Shown here piece by piece: positions 1-8,285 of a stretch of 64,000 nt of DNA. Location: positions 129,919-193,918 of the forward strand of contig DATDPP010000040.1 of the NCBI GenBank assembly GCA_035292685.1, written 5' to 3'. Positions within the stretch are counted from its first letter, which is position 1; each line of letters starts with the position of its first letter. The notes below the pieces were generated by a model. That model ran no database searches. It saw nothing but the letters and a program-made list of their open reading frames with translations, and was not told where the DNA came from. Source of the stretch: JALYNX01 sp035292685. GTDB lineage: Bacteria; Actinomycetota; Acidimicrobiia; Spongiisociales; ZC4RG35. A program made the position numbers and the translations under genes.

Positions 1-104
1 AATCTGGCGTCATGACGGGCAACGACCCGGGCCACGACCTCGAATCCGGCATTGTGCCTGGTCCCCTCATAGTCGCTCCCCGGGTTGCGGAGACCGACCA
101 CCAT
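1..104 (-). CDS. pth: Peptidyl-tRNA hydrolase, N-terminal fragment (runs off the window)
   Basis: Pth hydrolyses the ester bond of peptidyl-tRNAs that drop off stalled ribosomes, recycling the tRNA in the cytoplasm. The 34 visible residues start at an ATG at 104 and hold the family N-terminus: the GLRNPGSDYEGTRHN block, which contains the usual NPG and TRHN motifs with the substrate-contacting Asn and catalytic His. The gene continues beyond the left edge. It follows rplY (L25) by 10 bp on the same strand, a common bacterial pairing, with a short AAGG upstream of the start. Identity is clear despite truncation. Confidence 0.85.
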   Translation of the reverse strand, partial: MVVGLRNPGSDYEGTRHNAGFEVVARVVARHDAR

Positions 105-114
105 ATGGGCCTTG

Positions 115-777
115 CTATTCGCTGCCTTCGCTTTCCTGGGCGACCTCAGCAGGCTCCTCACCCTCGGCAAGCTCCTCTCCCTCGCCCTCGAGCTCAGCCT
201 CGGGCTCCTCGACGACCTCGGCAGCGAGTGTGGTGACGCTCATGACGACCGCCTCGGGATCTTCGGTGTAGGTGACACCCTCGATCACAGGGAGGTCTGC
301 GATGCGAAGTGAATCTCCAATCTCGACAGCCGAGACGTCGAGCACGATGGCGGAGGGAATCGCCGTCGGCAGAGCCTCGATAACGACGTGGGTGCGCTGT
401 GGCGAGAAGACGCCACCATCCTTCACCCCGATAGGCGAGCCCTCGAAATGAATCGCCACCTCGGCGGTGACGATCTCGTCGAGCGACACCGTGACGAAGT
501 CGATGTGGCGATACTCGTTGCGGAACGGGTGGCGCTCGATGACACGAGCCATGGTCAGGAGTGTGGCGCCACCATCGATTTCGAGGTTGATGAGTGCGTT
601 GGCTCCGGCCTCCGTGTGTAGCACCACATGGAGATCGTGTGCGTCCACCGCGATGGAGACCGGTTTGGTGCCCTTTCCATAGACGATGGCCGGCACGTTG
701 CCCGTCTTTCTGACACGACGCGACTCAGACGAACCGGTGCTCCGACCCGTTTGGGCGCGCAGACTGACTTCGGGCAT
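115..777 (-). CDS. rplY: 50S ribosomal protein L25 (CTC-type, general stress protein)
   Basis: L25 binds 5S rRNA in the large ribosomal subunit. The 220-residue protein has the N-terminal L25 beta-barrel (residues ~5-92, including the RKTGNVPAIVYGKG segment), the C-terminal TL5/CTC beta domain (~95-185), and an acidic Glu-rich tail (~190-220) typical of actinobacterial CTC proteins. The start is the ATG at 777, because the reverse strand shows AAGGAG a few bases upstream; the reading frame stays open to 963, but that extension has no L25 homology. It lies between an alpha/beta hydrolase gene (37 bp upstream) and pth, all on one strand. Confidence 0.93.
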   Translation of the reverse strand: MPEVSLRAQTGRSTGSSESRRVRKTGNVPAIVYGKGTKPVSIAVDAHDLHVVLHTEAGANALINLEIDGGATLLTMARVIERHPFRNEYRHIDFVTVSLDEIVTAEVAIHFEGSPIGVKDGGVFSPQRTHVVIEALPTAIPSAIVLDVSAVEIGDSLRIADLPVIEGVTYTEDPEAVVMSVTTLAAEVVEEPEAELEGEGEELAEGEEPAEVAQESEGSE

Positions 778-814
778 CGAAAAACTCCTTGGCGAGATGC
801 GAGATGGCTGCCAA

Positions 815-1477
815 TTATGGTCCGGTCCCGGCTGTTCTGCCAGACGAGACCCCTTCGATCCAGGAGGCGGACCTCTCGGACAGATGCTGGAGCATGGCCT
901 CCTCGGACCAACCTCCTCCGGTGAGCGAATGGGTGGCGCCTTCGAGGAGCTCGACCGCGACATTGGGAAGGGTGACGATGTGCAGTTCGAAGAGATTCAT
1001 GCGGCTCAAGGCATCCCTGGTCCCCTGGAAGAACAGAAGCGGCGCCGTCACCGTCGGGAAGTGGGCGACCCGGAGTGATTCCGGCTTCCCGGCCGGGTGC
1101 AAGGGATAGGCGTAGAGGATCACCCCCGCGGCCGGGTAGCCATCCGCCGCCAGGTAGGTGGCGATCCGGCCCCCCATCGACCTGCCCGCCATGAAGAAGA
1201 CATCGACCGTCTCTCGAAGCAGATCGGCAGCCGCCCGGTGGCACTCGACGAGACGCTCGGCGCGGTCGGGGCTCTTCGACCCCCGCTCGGCGTAGGGGTA
1301 GTTGAAGGTCAGGACCCGATGCCCGGCACCGGCGAGGCGGTCGCGGAGGGCCACCATGACCCGATGGTCCTGATTGGTGCCGGCTCCGTGGGCAAGGAGC
1401 ACCCCCCGCCGCCCGCCGCCGGCAAGACGGCCGCTGACCTCGCCTCCAGACCACGGGATGGAAACTGTTGAGACCAC
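815..1477 (-). CDS. Alpha/beta hydrolase (KANL3/Tex30-like family)
   Basis: This is a 220-residue single-domain alpha/beta hydrolase. An oxyanion region LLAHGAG lies near residue 30, and the nucleophile elbow GRSMGG near 98-103 gives the catalytic Ser. A late Asp (FFQGTRDAL) and a His (EGATHSL) can complete the triad. There is no signal peptide, so it is cytoplasmic. The family resembles short dienelactone-hydrolase/Tex30-like proteins; the substrate cannot be read from sequence. The start is a GTG at 1477: an in-frame TGA lies just upstream, and a TACATT -10 box (1484-1489) sits 6 nt before it, which suggests a leaderless transcript. It diverges from pgl. Confidence 0.75.
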   Translation of the reverse strand: MVSTVSIPWSGGEVSGRLAGGGRRGVLLAHGAGTNQDHRVMVALRDRLAGAGHRVLTFNYPYAERGSKSPDRAERLVECHRAAADLLRETVDVFFMAGRSMGGRIATYLAADGYPAAGVILYAYPLHPAGKPESLRVAHFPTVTAPLLFFQGTRDALSRMNLFELHIVTLPNVAVELLEGATHSLTGGGWSEEAMLQHLSERSASWIEGVSSGRTAGTGP

Positions 1478-1483
1478 CTTTCA

Positions 1484-1504
1484 AATGTATCGGGCCATTA
1501 CCGT
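1484..1504. promoter_or_regulatory. Divergent leaderless promoters for the hydrolase and pgl genes
   Basis: The 33-bp gap between two divergent GTG starts contains two TANNNT -10 boxes. TACATT on the minus strand (1484-1489) lies 6 nt from the GTG at 1477. TACCGT on the plus strand (1499-1504) lies 6 nt from the GTG at 1511. Neither gene has room for a Shine-Dalgarno site in an untranslated leader. Both transcripts should therefore begin at or next to the start codon. This is seen in the sequence; leaderless use is inferred. Confidence 0.55.
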
Positions 1505-1510
1505 TGCCAT

Positions 1511-2188
1511 GTGGAGTTGTTCGTCCATGAGACACCTGATGCCGCGGCCCAGTCCGCGTCAAAACGGATCGCCGACCTGATCTCCGCGGCCCAAGGACGC
1601 TTCTCGTTGGGACTGGCCGGGGGGTCCGCGGCAGAGGCCACCTATCGCATGCTGCGGGGTCGAGCCAGCGGATGGGGCAAGGTTGACGCCTGGCTATCAG
1701 ACGAGAGATGGGTTGCTCCGGTCCACGAGCGCTCCAATGGTCGGATGGCAGCAACGACGCTGCTCGATCATGTCGACGCCAACTTCATCAGACCGAGATG
1801 GAGCGAGTACATGGAACCCGAAGATGCGGCGGCCCACTATGAGGCGAGTCTTCGGTCGATTCATATCGACAGGCCGCCCGACTTGATCATGCTCGGAATG
1901 GGGGCCGACGCCCACATCGCCTCGCTGTTTCCCGGCACGCCTGCGCTCGCCGAGGACCGCCGGTGGTATGTCGCCAATCGACCTCCAGGCAATGGCGAGG
2001 ACCGGATCACCGTCACCTACCCGTTGCTCTGGAGAGCTCGTCTCCTCTTGGTGGTCACCCTCGGGACCGAAAAGGCAGCCGCCCTCAAGGCGAGCTTCGA
2101 GAACAGCACACCCGCCGGGCAACTGGAAAAAGCCGAGGGAGTAGTCGAGTGGTACGTGGACCAGGACGCAGCCTCCCTTCTCTCCTGA
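1511..2188 (+). CDS. pgl: 6-phosphogluconolactonase
   Basis: Pgl hydrolyses 6-phosphogluconolactone to 6-phosphogluconate, the second step of the oxidative pentose phosphate pathway. The 225-residue length is normal. Diagnostic motifs are LGLAGGSAAEATY near residue 33 (phosphate-binding loop), SDERWV near 63, and LGMGADAHIASLFPG near 125-140 with the catalytic His. The GTG at 1511 is chosen because TACCGT lies exactly 6 nt upstream. The zwf/gnd partners are not in the window. The last 40 nt overlap the start of the next gene, a secreted hydrolase. Confidence 0.92.
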   Translation: MELFVHETPDAAAQSASKRIADLISAAQGRFSLGLAGGSAAEATYRMLRGRASGWGKVDAWLSDERWVAPVHERSNGRMAATTLLDHVDANFIRPRWSEYMEPEDAAAHYEASLRSIHIDRPPDLIMLGMGADAHIASLFPGTPALAEDRRWYVANRPPGNGEDRITVTYPLLWRARLLLVVTLGTEKAAALKASFENSTPAGQLEKAEGVVEWYVDQDAASLLS

Positions 2189-3066
2189 CATTCACGGTCT
2201 TGGTCTTGACGCTGGCGTCGTGCAGCGCTTCCGCCCAGACGACGGTTAGCAGCGGGCCGTTGCCAACCACCACGGTCACCTCCCCTCCCACCTCGACCAC
2301 ATCGACGAGCACGACGAGCACGACGACGACCACAGCCGCCACCACTACGACGACGGTTGCCGACCCGTTGCCCGAGATCGACGCCGAGGTGCTGATCCCC
2401 GACGGCGCCGGCCCCTTCCCCGCGGTGGTCCTGGTTCATGGTGGGGGGTGGGTCGCGGGATCACCCGAGATGATGCAGCCCCTCGCTGACTTCCTCACGA
2501 ATGAGGGATACCTCACGGTGAACGCCGCCTACACCCTTTCTTTCGAGCAGCCCGGCTTTCCCGCAGCCATCGACGACATCGCCTGCGCGGTCCGGTACGC
2601 CGCTGCCCATCCCGATTCCGACGGCACCGTGGTGGTGCTCGGGTACTCGTCGGGAGCCCATATTTCAGCGGTAGTCGCCTTGAACGGAGATGACTACGCC
2701 GCCGACTGCCCGATTCCCGGGACCGGCGTGCCGGATCGCCTCGTCGGGCTGGCAGGCCCTTACGATGTAGCCCGGCTCGGCCCGCTCATGATCCCGTTCT
2801 TTGGGGCAACCCCTGGCGAGGATCCGGACGCATGGAGGGCGGGCAACCCCCTCAACCTGGTGGACCAGAACCCTGATCTGGAGAGTCTCCTCCTATACGG
2901 CGGCGACGACGAGATCGTCGATTCGTCCTTTGCCTTCGACTTTGCCGAGGCTCTGAATGGAGCCGGCTCTGAAGCTCTGGTGGAGGAAGTCGAAGGCGCC
3001 CTTCACACCGAGATGTTTGAGCCCAGCCTGGTCGGCGACCTCGTCGCGACCTGGCTCGAGGGTTGA
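2149..3066 (+). CDS. Lipoprotein alpha/beta hydrolase (esterase-like)
   Basis: Predicted surface-anchored esterase of 305 residues. A GTG start at 2149, preceded by GAGGGAG 8 nt upstream, gives a lipoprotein signal peptide ending in lipobox LASC (Cys near residue 25). A Ser/Thr-rich linker with long Thr runs follows (~30-66). The hydrolase domain has an HGGGW oxyanion motif (~96-100), nucleophile elbow GYSSGA, an acid in the GGDDEIVD segment and a late His in GALHTEM. This layout matches BD-FAE/carboxylesterase-like enzymes. The frame is open upstream through pgl, but the signal peptide fixes the start. It overlaps pgl by 40 nt, suggesting co-transcription; the substrate is unknown. Confidence 0.8.
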   Translation: MVRGPGRSLPSLLTFTVLVLTLASCSASAQTTVSSGPLPTTTVTSPPTSTTSTSTTSTTTTTAATTTTTVADPLPEIDAEVLIPDGAGPFPAVVLVHGGGWVAGSPEMMQPLADFLTNEGYLTVNAAYTLSFEQPGFPAAIDDIACAVRYAAAHPDSDGTVVVLGYSSGAHISAVVALNGDDYAADCPIPGTGVPDRLVGLAGPYDVARLGPLMIPFFGATPGEDPDAWRAGNPLNLVDQNPDLESLLLYGGDDEIVDSSFAFDFAEALNGAGSEALVEEVEGALHTEMFEPSLVGDLVATWLEG

Positions 3067-3094
3067 ACCCACCTCTGGTCTTGGGCCCGGGTTT

Positions 3095-3547
3095 TCAGAC
3101 TGGTTCTGCGCCGGGTGGGAGTATCCAGGCACTGTTGTGCCAGGTCATCCCGATCTTGGGGTAGAAGTCGACCGCCTTGGGCGCAGAGAGGAGAATGACG
3201 GTGGCTTGCGGCGTCTCCTGGCGCGTCCTTCGCACCAGTTCGCGGCCAATGCCCTGAGCCTGGTAATCCAGCCTCACCGCAAGATCCGAGAGATAGGTGC
3301 AGAAGACCCAGTCCGTGACCGAGCGGGAGATCCCGACCAACAGGTCGCCGTCCCAAGCGCTCACCACCAGGTCGGCTTCCTCGAGCATCCGTCTCATGCG
3401 CTCCCGTTCCGACACCGGGCGGCGTTCCCCGAGAGTCGAGTCGACGTAGAGATCGATGACGGCATCGAGGTCGAGGTCGTTGCCCAGCCGGTAGGTGATC
3501 ACGGGACGAACAGTAGATCTCGATGTGCTTCGACCAGAGTCGGTCAC
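3095..3547 (-). CDS. GNAT-family N-acetyltransferase
   Basis: A 150-residue GNAT protein transferring an acyl group from acyl-CoA to an unknown amine. The acetyl-CoA binding motif A is visible as YLSDLAVRLDYQAQGIGREL (Q/RxxGxG/A loop), followed by the late beta5 segment with AVDFYPKIGM. The start codon GTG at 3547 overlaps the stop of the upstream amidotransferase gene by 4 nt (GTGA), so the two are probably translationally coupled. A second in-frame GTG at 3502 is possible. No membrane or signal segments. Confidence 0.8.
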   Translation of the reverse strand: MTDSGRSTSRSTVRPVITYRLGNDLDLDAVIDLYVDSTLGERRPVSERERMRRMLEEADLVVSAWDGDLLVGISRSVTDWVFCTYLSDLAVRLDYQAQGIGRELVRRTRQETPQATVILLSAPKAVDFYPKIGMTWHNSAWILPPGAEPV

Positions 3548-4239
3548 CCGGCTCCGGCGATGTCCTCCAGGAACCAGTCCAGCATCCGCTCGAGGGCCGG
3601 CTGGGTTGCCTCCTGGAGCAACAGGCTCTCCGCGATCACCCGGTCCGGGTCGACACCCGCCTCCACCATGTCGCTGCCGCCATCGACCTCACACCACGAA
3701 GCGATCAAGGGGGCCGTCATCTCCGGGTGGAACTGGACCGCGAGGTTCCTCCCCATGCGAAAGGCCTGGAGACCCGACGGGTTGCGGGCCAACTCGGTTG
3801 CCCCCTCGGGGAGGGTGAACTCGTCGTGGTGGTGCTGGAACCAGGGGCCGCCGGCAATCTCCTCCACCGAAGAGCCGACATTCCCCCATCCGTACTCGGG
3901 TCGAGCCGACCGGGTCACCTGCCCTCCAAAGGCCGCCGACATGATCTGGGCCCCGAAGCAGATGCCGAGCACCGGCACCCCGGAGCTCACATGACGACGA
4001 ACAAAGTCGAGCTCAGTCCGCACCCATCCCTTGATCCCGGATTCGTACACCGACCACGGAGAGCCCATGAGAACGACGAGGTCGTGACCGCCGTTCTCGG
4101 GGAAGGCTGCCGCCAACTCGGGATCGTTGATGTCCTCGACGACAACGAACGGCTCGAGGGCAAAGCCTCGCAGCTCCAGGTGCTCACCGACCCGGTCCGG
4201 GGTCGAAAGCGGGTCGTGTTCGATGACCAGAGCCCGCAC
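3544..4239 (-). CDS. Class I (type 1) glutamine amidotransferase-like protein
   Basis: A 231-residue GMP-synthase-like glutamine amidotransferase domain without a fused synthetase. The triad is visible: nucleophile Cys in GICFGAQ (~residue 95) and His and Glu in QFHPE (~170). It could hydrolyse glutamine or a gamma-glutamyl conjugate; divergence from a glutamine synthetase-like gene makes a gamma-glutamyl role plausible but unproven. The start is a GTG at 4239, with a TAAGCT -10 box (4246-4251) 6 nt upstream, the leaderless pattern seen elsewhere here. It overlaps the downstream GNAT gene by 4 nt. Confidence 0.82.
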   Translation of the reverse strand: MRALVIEHDPLSTPDRVGEHLELRGFALEPFVVVEDINDPELAAAFPENGGHDLVVLMGSPWSVYESGIKGWVRTELDFVRRHVSSGVPVLGICFGAQIMSAAFGGQVTRSARPEYGWGNVGSSVEEIAGGPWFQHHHDEFTLPEGATELARNPSGLQAFRMGRNLAVQFHPEMTAPLIASWCEVDGGSDMVEAGVDPDRVIAESLLLQEATQPALERMLDWFLEDIAGAG

Positions 4240-4245
4240 CGGATG

Positions 4246-4313
4246 AGCTTATCAGGGCTACTGTTTCGGGCCGACAAGCCGCCGCAGTATTACAGGCGGC
4301 GCCGAGCAGGAGG
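4246..4313. promoter_or_regulatory. Divergent control region: amidotransferase / glutamine synthetase-like genes
   Basis: On the minus strand TAAGCT (4246-4251) is a -10 box for the amidotransferase. On the plus strand TACTGT (4259-4264) is a possible -10 for the glutamine synthetase. An imperfect dyad GCCGC/GCGGC flanks AGTATTACAG near 4280-4300, and a perfect AGGAGG Shine-Dalgarno site lies at 4308-4313. The AGGAGG sits 7 nt before a CTG codon at 4321, which argues for a downstream, non-standard start. Confidence 0.45.
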
Positions 4314-4320
4314 CAGCCTT

Positions 4321-5607
4321 CTGAGCAACAGCAGCTACGACCGGGTTCGCTTCCTGTGGCCCGACCATCTCGGCCTGGCCCGGGGCAAGTACCTGTCACA
4401 TGCAAGGGCAGAGGAAGGGAGCAATCACTGTGTCGCCCTGTTCTCGCTCCAGCTCAATCGGGTGGAGATCCCCCATCCCGGTGCCCATCTCGAGAGCCAT
4501 CCGGACGTCGAGGCTCGCTTCTCAATGGACGACGTCAAGCCGGGCTGGGAGAAGGGAACCGGGGTCGTGGTGGCCACGATCAGCAAGGATGGGGCACCTA
4601 TCGAGCTGGCCCCCCGTTCGATCTTGGAGCGGGTGGTCGGCGAGTGGGAGGATATGGGGCTCACCCCGATGATTGGCTTCGAGCTGGAGGCCTTCTTGTT
4701 CGAGCCTGACGGCGACAGGGCCTGGCGGCCGATTCACACTCCCGGCTCCTATCTCTACGGCACCGGGACCGCGGTCGACCCCAGTGGGACCATCGAGGAG
4801 ATCATGGAAACCGCTCTGGCGATGGGGCTTGAGCTGGAATCGGTCAACTCCGAGTACGAAGACGGCCAGTTCGAGCTCACGCTCCGTTACGGGAAGGCGG
4901 TTCAGGCAGCCGACGACGCTTTTCTCTTCAAGGTGATGGCCCGGGAAGTGGCGGCCAAACGCGGCTACCTGCTCTCGTTTCTCGGCAAGCCAATCACCGA
5001 GCGCGGGGGGAGCGGGATCCACGTCAACTTCTCTCTCGTAGACCCGGAGGGGAAGAACGCCTTCAGTGACCCCGACTCGCCCGACGGCCTGAGCGAACTG
5101 GCCCGCCGCTGCATCGCCGGGATGGTCCACGATCACGTGCCGATGACCGCCCTGCTCGCGCCGACGGTCAATGCCTACAAACGCCTCAGACCGGGATCGC
5201 TCAATGGCTACTACGCCAACTGGGGGTTCGACCACCGAGGAGTGGCGGTCAGAGTCCCGCCCGCCAGTGACTCCGGGATCAGGCTCGAGCACCGGTTGGC
5301 CGATGGCGCGACCTCGGTCCATGTCGCCGCGGCCGCCGCGCTGGTCTCGGCCCTGAGAGGGGTGCGCATGAATCTCGAGTGCCCACCGGCGGAGACCCAG
5401 GACTGCGTCACCGGTGTCGACGCCGATATGACCGCTCCGCACAGCCTCGGCGCCGCCCTCGATGCGCTGGAGAACGACAAGGAGTTCGTGAATGCATTCT
5501 CCCCCGGCTATGTCGAAGGTTTCCTGGCGGTGAAACGTGCCGAGTGGGATCGCTTCATGGTCCGCACCACCGATTGGGAGCTCGAGGAGTACCTCCCCTA
5601 CTACTGA
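4321..5607 (+). CDS. Glutamine synthetase family protein (gamma-glutamyl ligase type)
   Basis: ATP-dependent ligase that joins glutamate to ammonia or an amine. It has the N-terminal beta-grasp domain (RVRFLWPDHLGLARGK), the catalytic-domain ExE motif GFELEAF, the GSGIHVNFSL loop in place of the usual GSGMHxHxSL, NAYKRLRPGS, and the RLEHRLADGATS arginine cluster. It is closer to GlnA-like (GlnA3/4, PuuA-type) enzymes than to housekeeping GlnA; the true substrate is uncertain. I place the start at CTG 4321 (428 aa) because of the AGGAGG 7 nt upstream. The alternative ATG at 4243 (454 aa) has no ribosome-binding site and lies only 3 nt from the divergent gene's start. Confidence 0.85.
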   Translation: MSNSSYDRVRFLWPDHLGLARGKYLSHARAEEGSNHCVALFSLQLNRVEIPHPGAHLESHPDVEARFSMDDVKPGWEKGTGVVVATISKDGAPIELAPRSILERVVGEWEDMGLTPMIGFELEAFLFEPDGDRAWRPIHTPGSYLYGTGTAVDPSGTIEEIMETALAMGLELESVNSEYEDGQFELTLRYGKAVQAADDAFLFKVMAREVAAKRGYLLSFLGKPITERGGSGIHVNFSLVDPEGKNAFSDPDSPDGLSELARRCIAGMVHDHVPMTALLAPTVNAYKRLRPGSLNGYYANWGFDHRGVAVRVPPASDSGIRLEHRLADGATSVHVAAAAALVSALRGVRMNLECPPAETQDCVTGVDADMTAPHSLGAALDALENDKEFVNAFSPGYVEGFLAVKRAEWDRFMVRTTDWELEEYLPYY

Positions 5608-6474
5608 TCACAAAGCGGTGATGTCACGGGGGGACATCCTCGGGCCGAACTTGGGCTCATGGCCCAGGGCGTGGAGCAGTCGGATCACGCGGCCCCTCTG
5701 TGGCCGGAACGGTTCGAGCAGTTCCAGCATCTCCTCGTCGGTCCCCCGGTCCCGCCCGGTCAGATGATGGACCACGATGTGTTTGGTGTGGAAGTCCCCC
5801 ACCTCGACCTGATCCGGATCACCATGCGACACCACGAGGGTCTTGGCCACCGTCCAGGGCCCCACCCCCCGATGGCGCGCCAGAACCAGTGCCGCCACCG
5901 CCGGAGGTTGACGATTTGCTGCCTCGATGGCGGCGAAGTCGGCTGCCACCCGGCGGAGAAGGTCGGCCCGTCGCTTCTCCAGGTGCAAGTCGTGATAGGC
6001 CCAGTACGGGGCAGCCGCCATTCGCTCTGGATCAGGTGGCAGCAACAGCCCCTCACGTGGGCCCGGGGCCGCCTCGCCAAAAGCACGACGCAGGCCACGC
6101 ATCGCCGACGATGCCTCGCTCCCGGTCACCTTCTGGCCGGCGATCGCCGCCACCAGCGCATCGAAGACGAGCCCGGTCCTCCCGAAACGCAACCCGGGGT
6201 GACGGCGGTGAAGGTCCCCGACCAAGGGGTGATCCGTGGTGAAACCCGACGGGTCGTCCTCCAGCCCGGCGATCGCACCCAGCGAATCGAGCAGCCAGCT
6301 TGCTCCCCTACCCCACGCCTCGCCCACTACCTCCTGGGGCGTGCGCCGGATGCGAATGGTGCCCGGCCCGTCGGGTGTCCGCGACGTCAACCACCAGCCG
6401 TCGTCCGCGAACCAACCATGAAGCGGCCTCAGGGTCTGTCGAAGATCCAGAGGCCCGGTGACGGGAACAGACAT
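5608..6474 (-). CDS. DNA-3-methyladenine glycosylase II family protein (AlkA-like)
   Basis: HhH-GPD base-excision-repair glycosylase that removes alkylated bases from DNA. The 288-residue protein has an AlkA-like N-terminal region. Its helix-hairpin-helix/GPD segment is HRGVGPWTVAKTL at ~201-213, followed by GDPDQVEVGD with the conserved catalytic Asp at ~227. The start ATG at 6474 has GGAG just upstream; the frame remains open further upstream without homology. It is convergent with the glutamine synthetase, with adjoining ends. A second AlkA-type domain occurs in this window in the fusion gene at 25016. Confidence 0.85.
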   Translation of the reverse strand: MSVPVTGPLDLRQTLRPLHGWFADDGWWLTSRTPDGPGTIRIRRTPQEVVGEAWGRGASWLLDSLGAIAGLEDDPSGFTTDHPLVGDLHRRHPGLRFGRTGLVFDALVAAIAGQKVTGSEASSAMRGLRRAFGEAAPGPREGLLLPPDPERMAAAPYWAYHDLHLEKRRADLLRRVAADFAAIEAANRQPPAVAALVLARHRGVGPWTVAKTLVVSHGDPDQVEVGDFHTKHIVVHHLTGRDRGTDEEMLELLEPFRPQRGRVIRLLHALGHEPKFGPRMSPRDITAL

Positions 6475-6556
6475 GGTCTCCACCCCGGCATCATTGTCGG
6501 CGGATGGGCATACCCGACGACCGGCGTGCGTTGATGGCTCCGAGAGAAGGGATCTC

Positions 6557-7105
6557 ATGGCGTCGGTGGCGATCGTCGGTGAAGGGCCTGGAGGTCTGTC
6601 CGCGGCCTTGTTCCTGGCCAAGAACGGCCACACGGTGACGGTGTTCGGGACCGACCAAACGGCGATGAATCACGCCTACCTCCACAACTACCTGGGGATT
6701 CCCGAGATCGCGGGCACCTCCTTCCAGAGGATCGCCAAGAGGCAGGTGGCAGCTTTCGGCGCCACGCTTCGCGAGGAGCAGGTGATCTCGATCACCATCG
6801 GGGATGGTTTCGTTGTGACCACCGAATCCGGGTCGATCACAGTCGACTACCTCATCCTCACCGAGGGCAAGAACCCAATGCTGGCACGATCACTGGGCCT
6901 CGCCGAGGACGAGACGGGTGTCATCAGAGTCGATCGCGATTATCGATCTTCACTCGGCCGTGTCTATGTGCTCGGACGTTCGGCCCGGCCTCAGCGAAGC
7001 CAGGCGATCATCTCGGCTGGGGCGGGGGCAACCGCAGCTCTCGACATCCTCGCCCTCGAGGCAGGAAGCGACGTCCAGGACTGGGACACCCCGCCCGAGA
7101 AGTGA
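6557..7105 (+). CDS. Short FAD/NAD(P)-binding, thioredoxin-reductase-like protein
   Basis: A 182-residue flavoprotein-like polypeptide. The Rossmann dinucleotide motif is VGEGPGGLSAALF at residues ~5-18, with an acidic/turn region typical of thioredoxin reductase-like folds. The late YVLGRSARPQRSQ segment resembles the second FAD motif and is followed by the IISAGAGATAALDIL helix. It lacks the redox CxxC pair and the separate NADPH domain of true TrxR, so it is a minimal one-domain form. The start ATG at 6557 has GAAGGG upstream. The electron donor and partner are unknown. Confidence 0.7.
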   Translation: MASVAIVGEGPGGLSAALFLAKNGHTVTVFGTDQTAMNHAYLHNYLGIPEIAGTSFQRIAKRQVAAFGATLREEQVISITIGDGFVVTTESGSITVDYLILTEGKNPMLARSLGLAEDETGVIRVDRDYRSSLGRVYVLGRSARPQRSQAIISAGAGATAALDILALEAGSDVQDWDTPPEK

Positions 7106-7163
7106 AACGGCTCGGGTTCTTCCCGGTCAAGCTCCAGGCTTCATTCGTCGATCTATTGGGGCA

Positions 7164-8279
7164 ATGGACACACCCCTGAACGGCCGACTGCACGACGACA
7201 TCGAATCACTGGTGTCAGCAGCCTCGGTCCCGATGCTGATCGCCGACTACACACCCATCATCACGCGATATGAGGGCCTCACAGTGGAAGAGATCGCCCT
7301 TCGCCTGAAAGACGAGGACGAGCTGTTGGAGTGCCTCCGTCTCCCCCTGCAACTCGGGGCGAGCAAAGAATGGGCGCTTCTCTACGGGTTTCCTTACGAG
7401 GACCAGTGCCCGGACCTCGTCGCTAGGCATTTCTCAGAGGAGGCCTACCCGGAGCTGCGTCAACACATGATCGAACAATTCCTGGCACCGTTTCGAGGCG
7501 TCTCGTCGATCAAGAGCGAGCACAGCGCACCCACGCTGGCGGGCGATGTGATCGTTCGCTCTCATTGGAAGGCATCGATGTGGAACGACACACCGGACTA
7601 TTCGCGGATCGTGATCGTGGATCTCGACATCAGCGACCTCCGGGAGATGGAACGGTCGTTGGAGGAAGCTGTCGAAGCCACTGCCATGATCGCCCACGAG
7701 TTGCGCAACCCGCTCGCCGCTGTCGTCGGTTTCAACTCCATCCTCCTTTCGGATTGGGATGCCTTGGATGAGGGCACTCGATTCGACTTGGTGACCGAGA
7801 TCGGAAAGCAACTCAAAGACGTCTCCGCTTTGCTCGACGACTTCCTGGCCGGCAGCCAGGACTCCATCCATGTAGACAACGTTCGGGTGTCAATGTCCGA
7901 CATCATCGAGACCTTCGATCTCTCGGACGTGGTAATCGAGGCCGATCCAGGCCTGCGGGTCTTGGGAGACGCGATGCGGATTCGCCAGGTGGTCCGAAAC
8001 CTCCTGCGCAACGCCGACCGATACGGGGGGCCACGGGTGGTTCTTCGCACCCAAGCCAGAGAGGGGCGTGTGGCGATCCAGGTACTCGACGACGGGGCCG
8101 GTGTTTCCCCTGACATCCTGGGCCGTCTTTTCGAGCCTTACTCTCCCGGTCGTCACACTGGCTCACTGGGTTTGGGGTTGTCAGTCTCTCGCGGGCTCGC
8201 CAGACAGATGAACGGTGAGCTGAGGTACTTCAGAGAAGGGCCATGGACGGTTTTCGAACTGGAGCTAGGAGCCGGCTGA
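7164..8279 (+). CDS. Soluble PAS-type sensor histidine kinase
   Basis: A 371-residue two-component sensor kinase with no membrane segments, so a cytoplasmic sensor. An N-terminal PAS-like region (~15-160, MLIADYTPIITRYEG then a C-terminal PAC-like strand) is followed by the HisKA dimerisation helix with phospho-acceptor His178 in IAHELRNPLAAVVG. The HATPase domain has N box NLLRNADRYG, G1 DDGAGV and G2 GSLGLGLSV. No response regulator lies nearby, so it is an orphan. It follows the flavoprotein gene by 58 bp and converges with xylulokinase. The signal sensed is unknown. Confidence 0.88.
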   Translation: MDTPLNGRLHDDIESLVSAASVPMLIADYTPIITRYEGLTVEEIALRLKDEDELLECLRLPLQLGASKEWALLYGFPYEDQCPDLVARHFSEEAYPELRQHMIEQFLAPFRGVSSIKSEHSAPTLAGDVIVRSHWKASMWNDTPDYSRIVIVDLDISDLREMERSLEEAVEATAMIAHELRNPLAAVVGFNSILLSDWDALDEGTRFDLVTEIGKQLKDVSALLDDFLAGSQDSIHVDNVRVSMSDIIETFDLSDVVIEADPGLRVLGDAMRIRQVVRNLLRNADRYGGPRVVLRTQAREGRVAIQVLDDGAGVSPDILGRLFEPYSPGRHTGSLGLGLSVSRGLARQMNGELRYFREGPWTVFELELGAG

Positions 8280-8285
8280 GATCGA

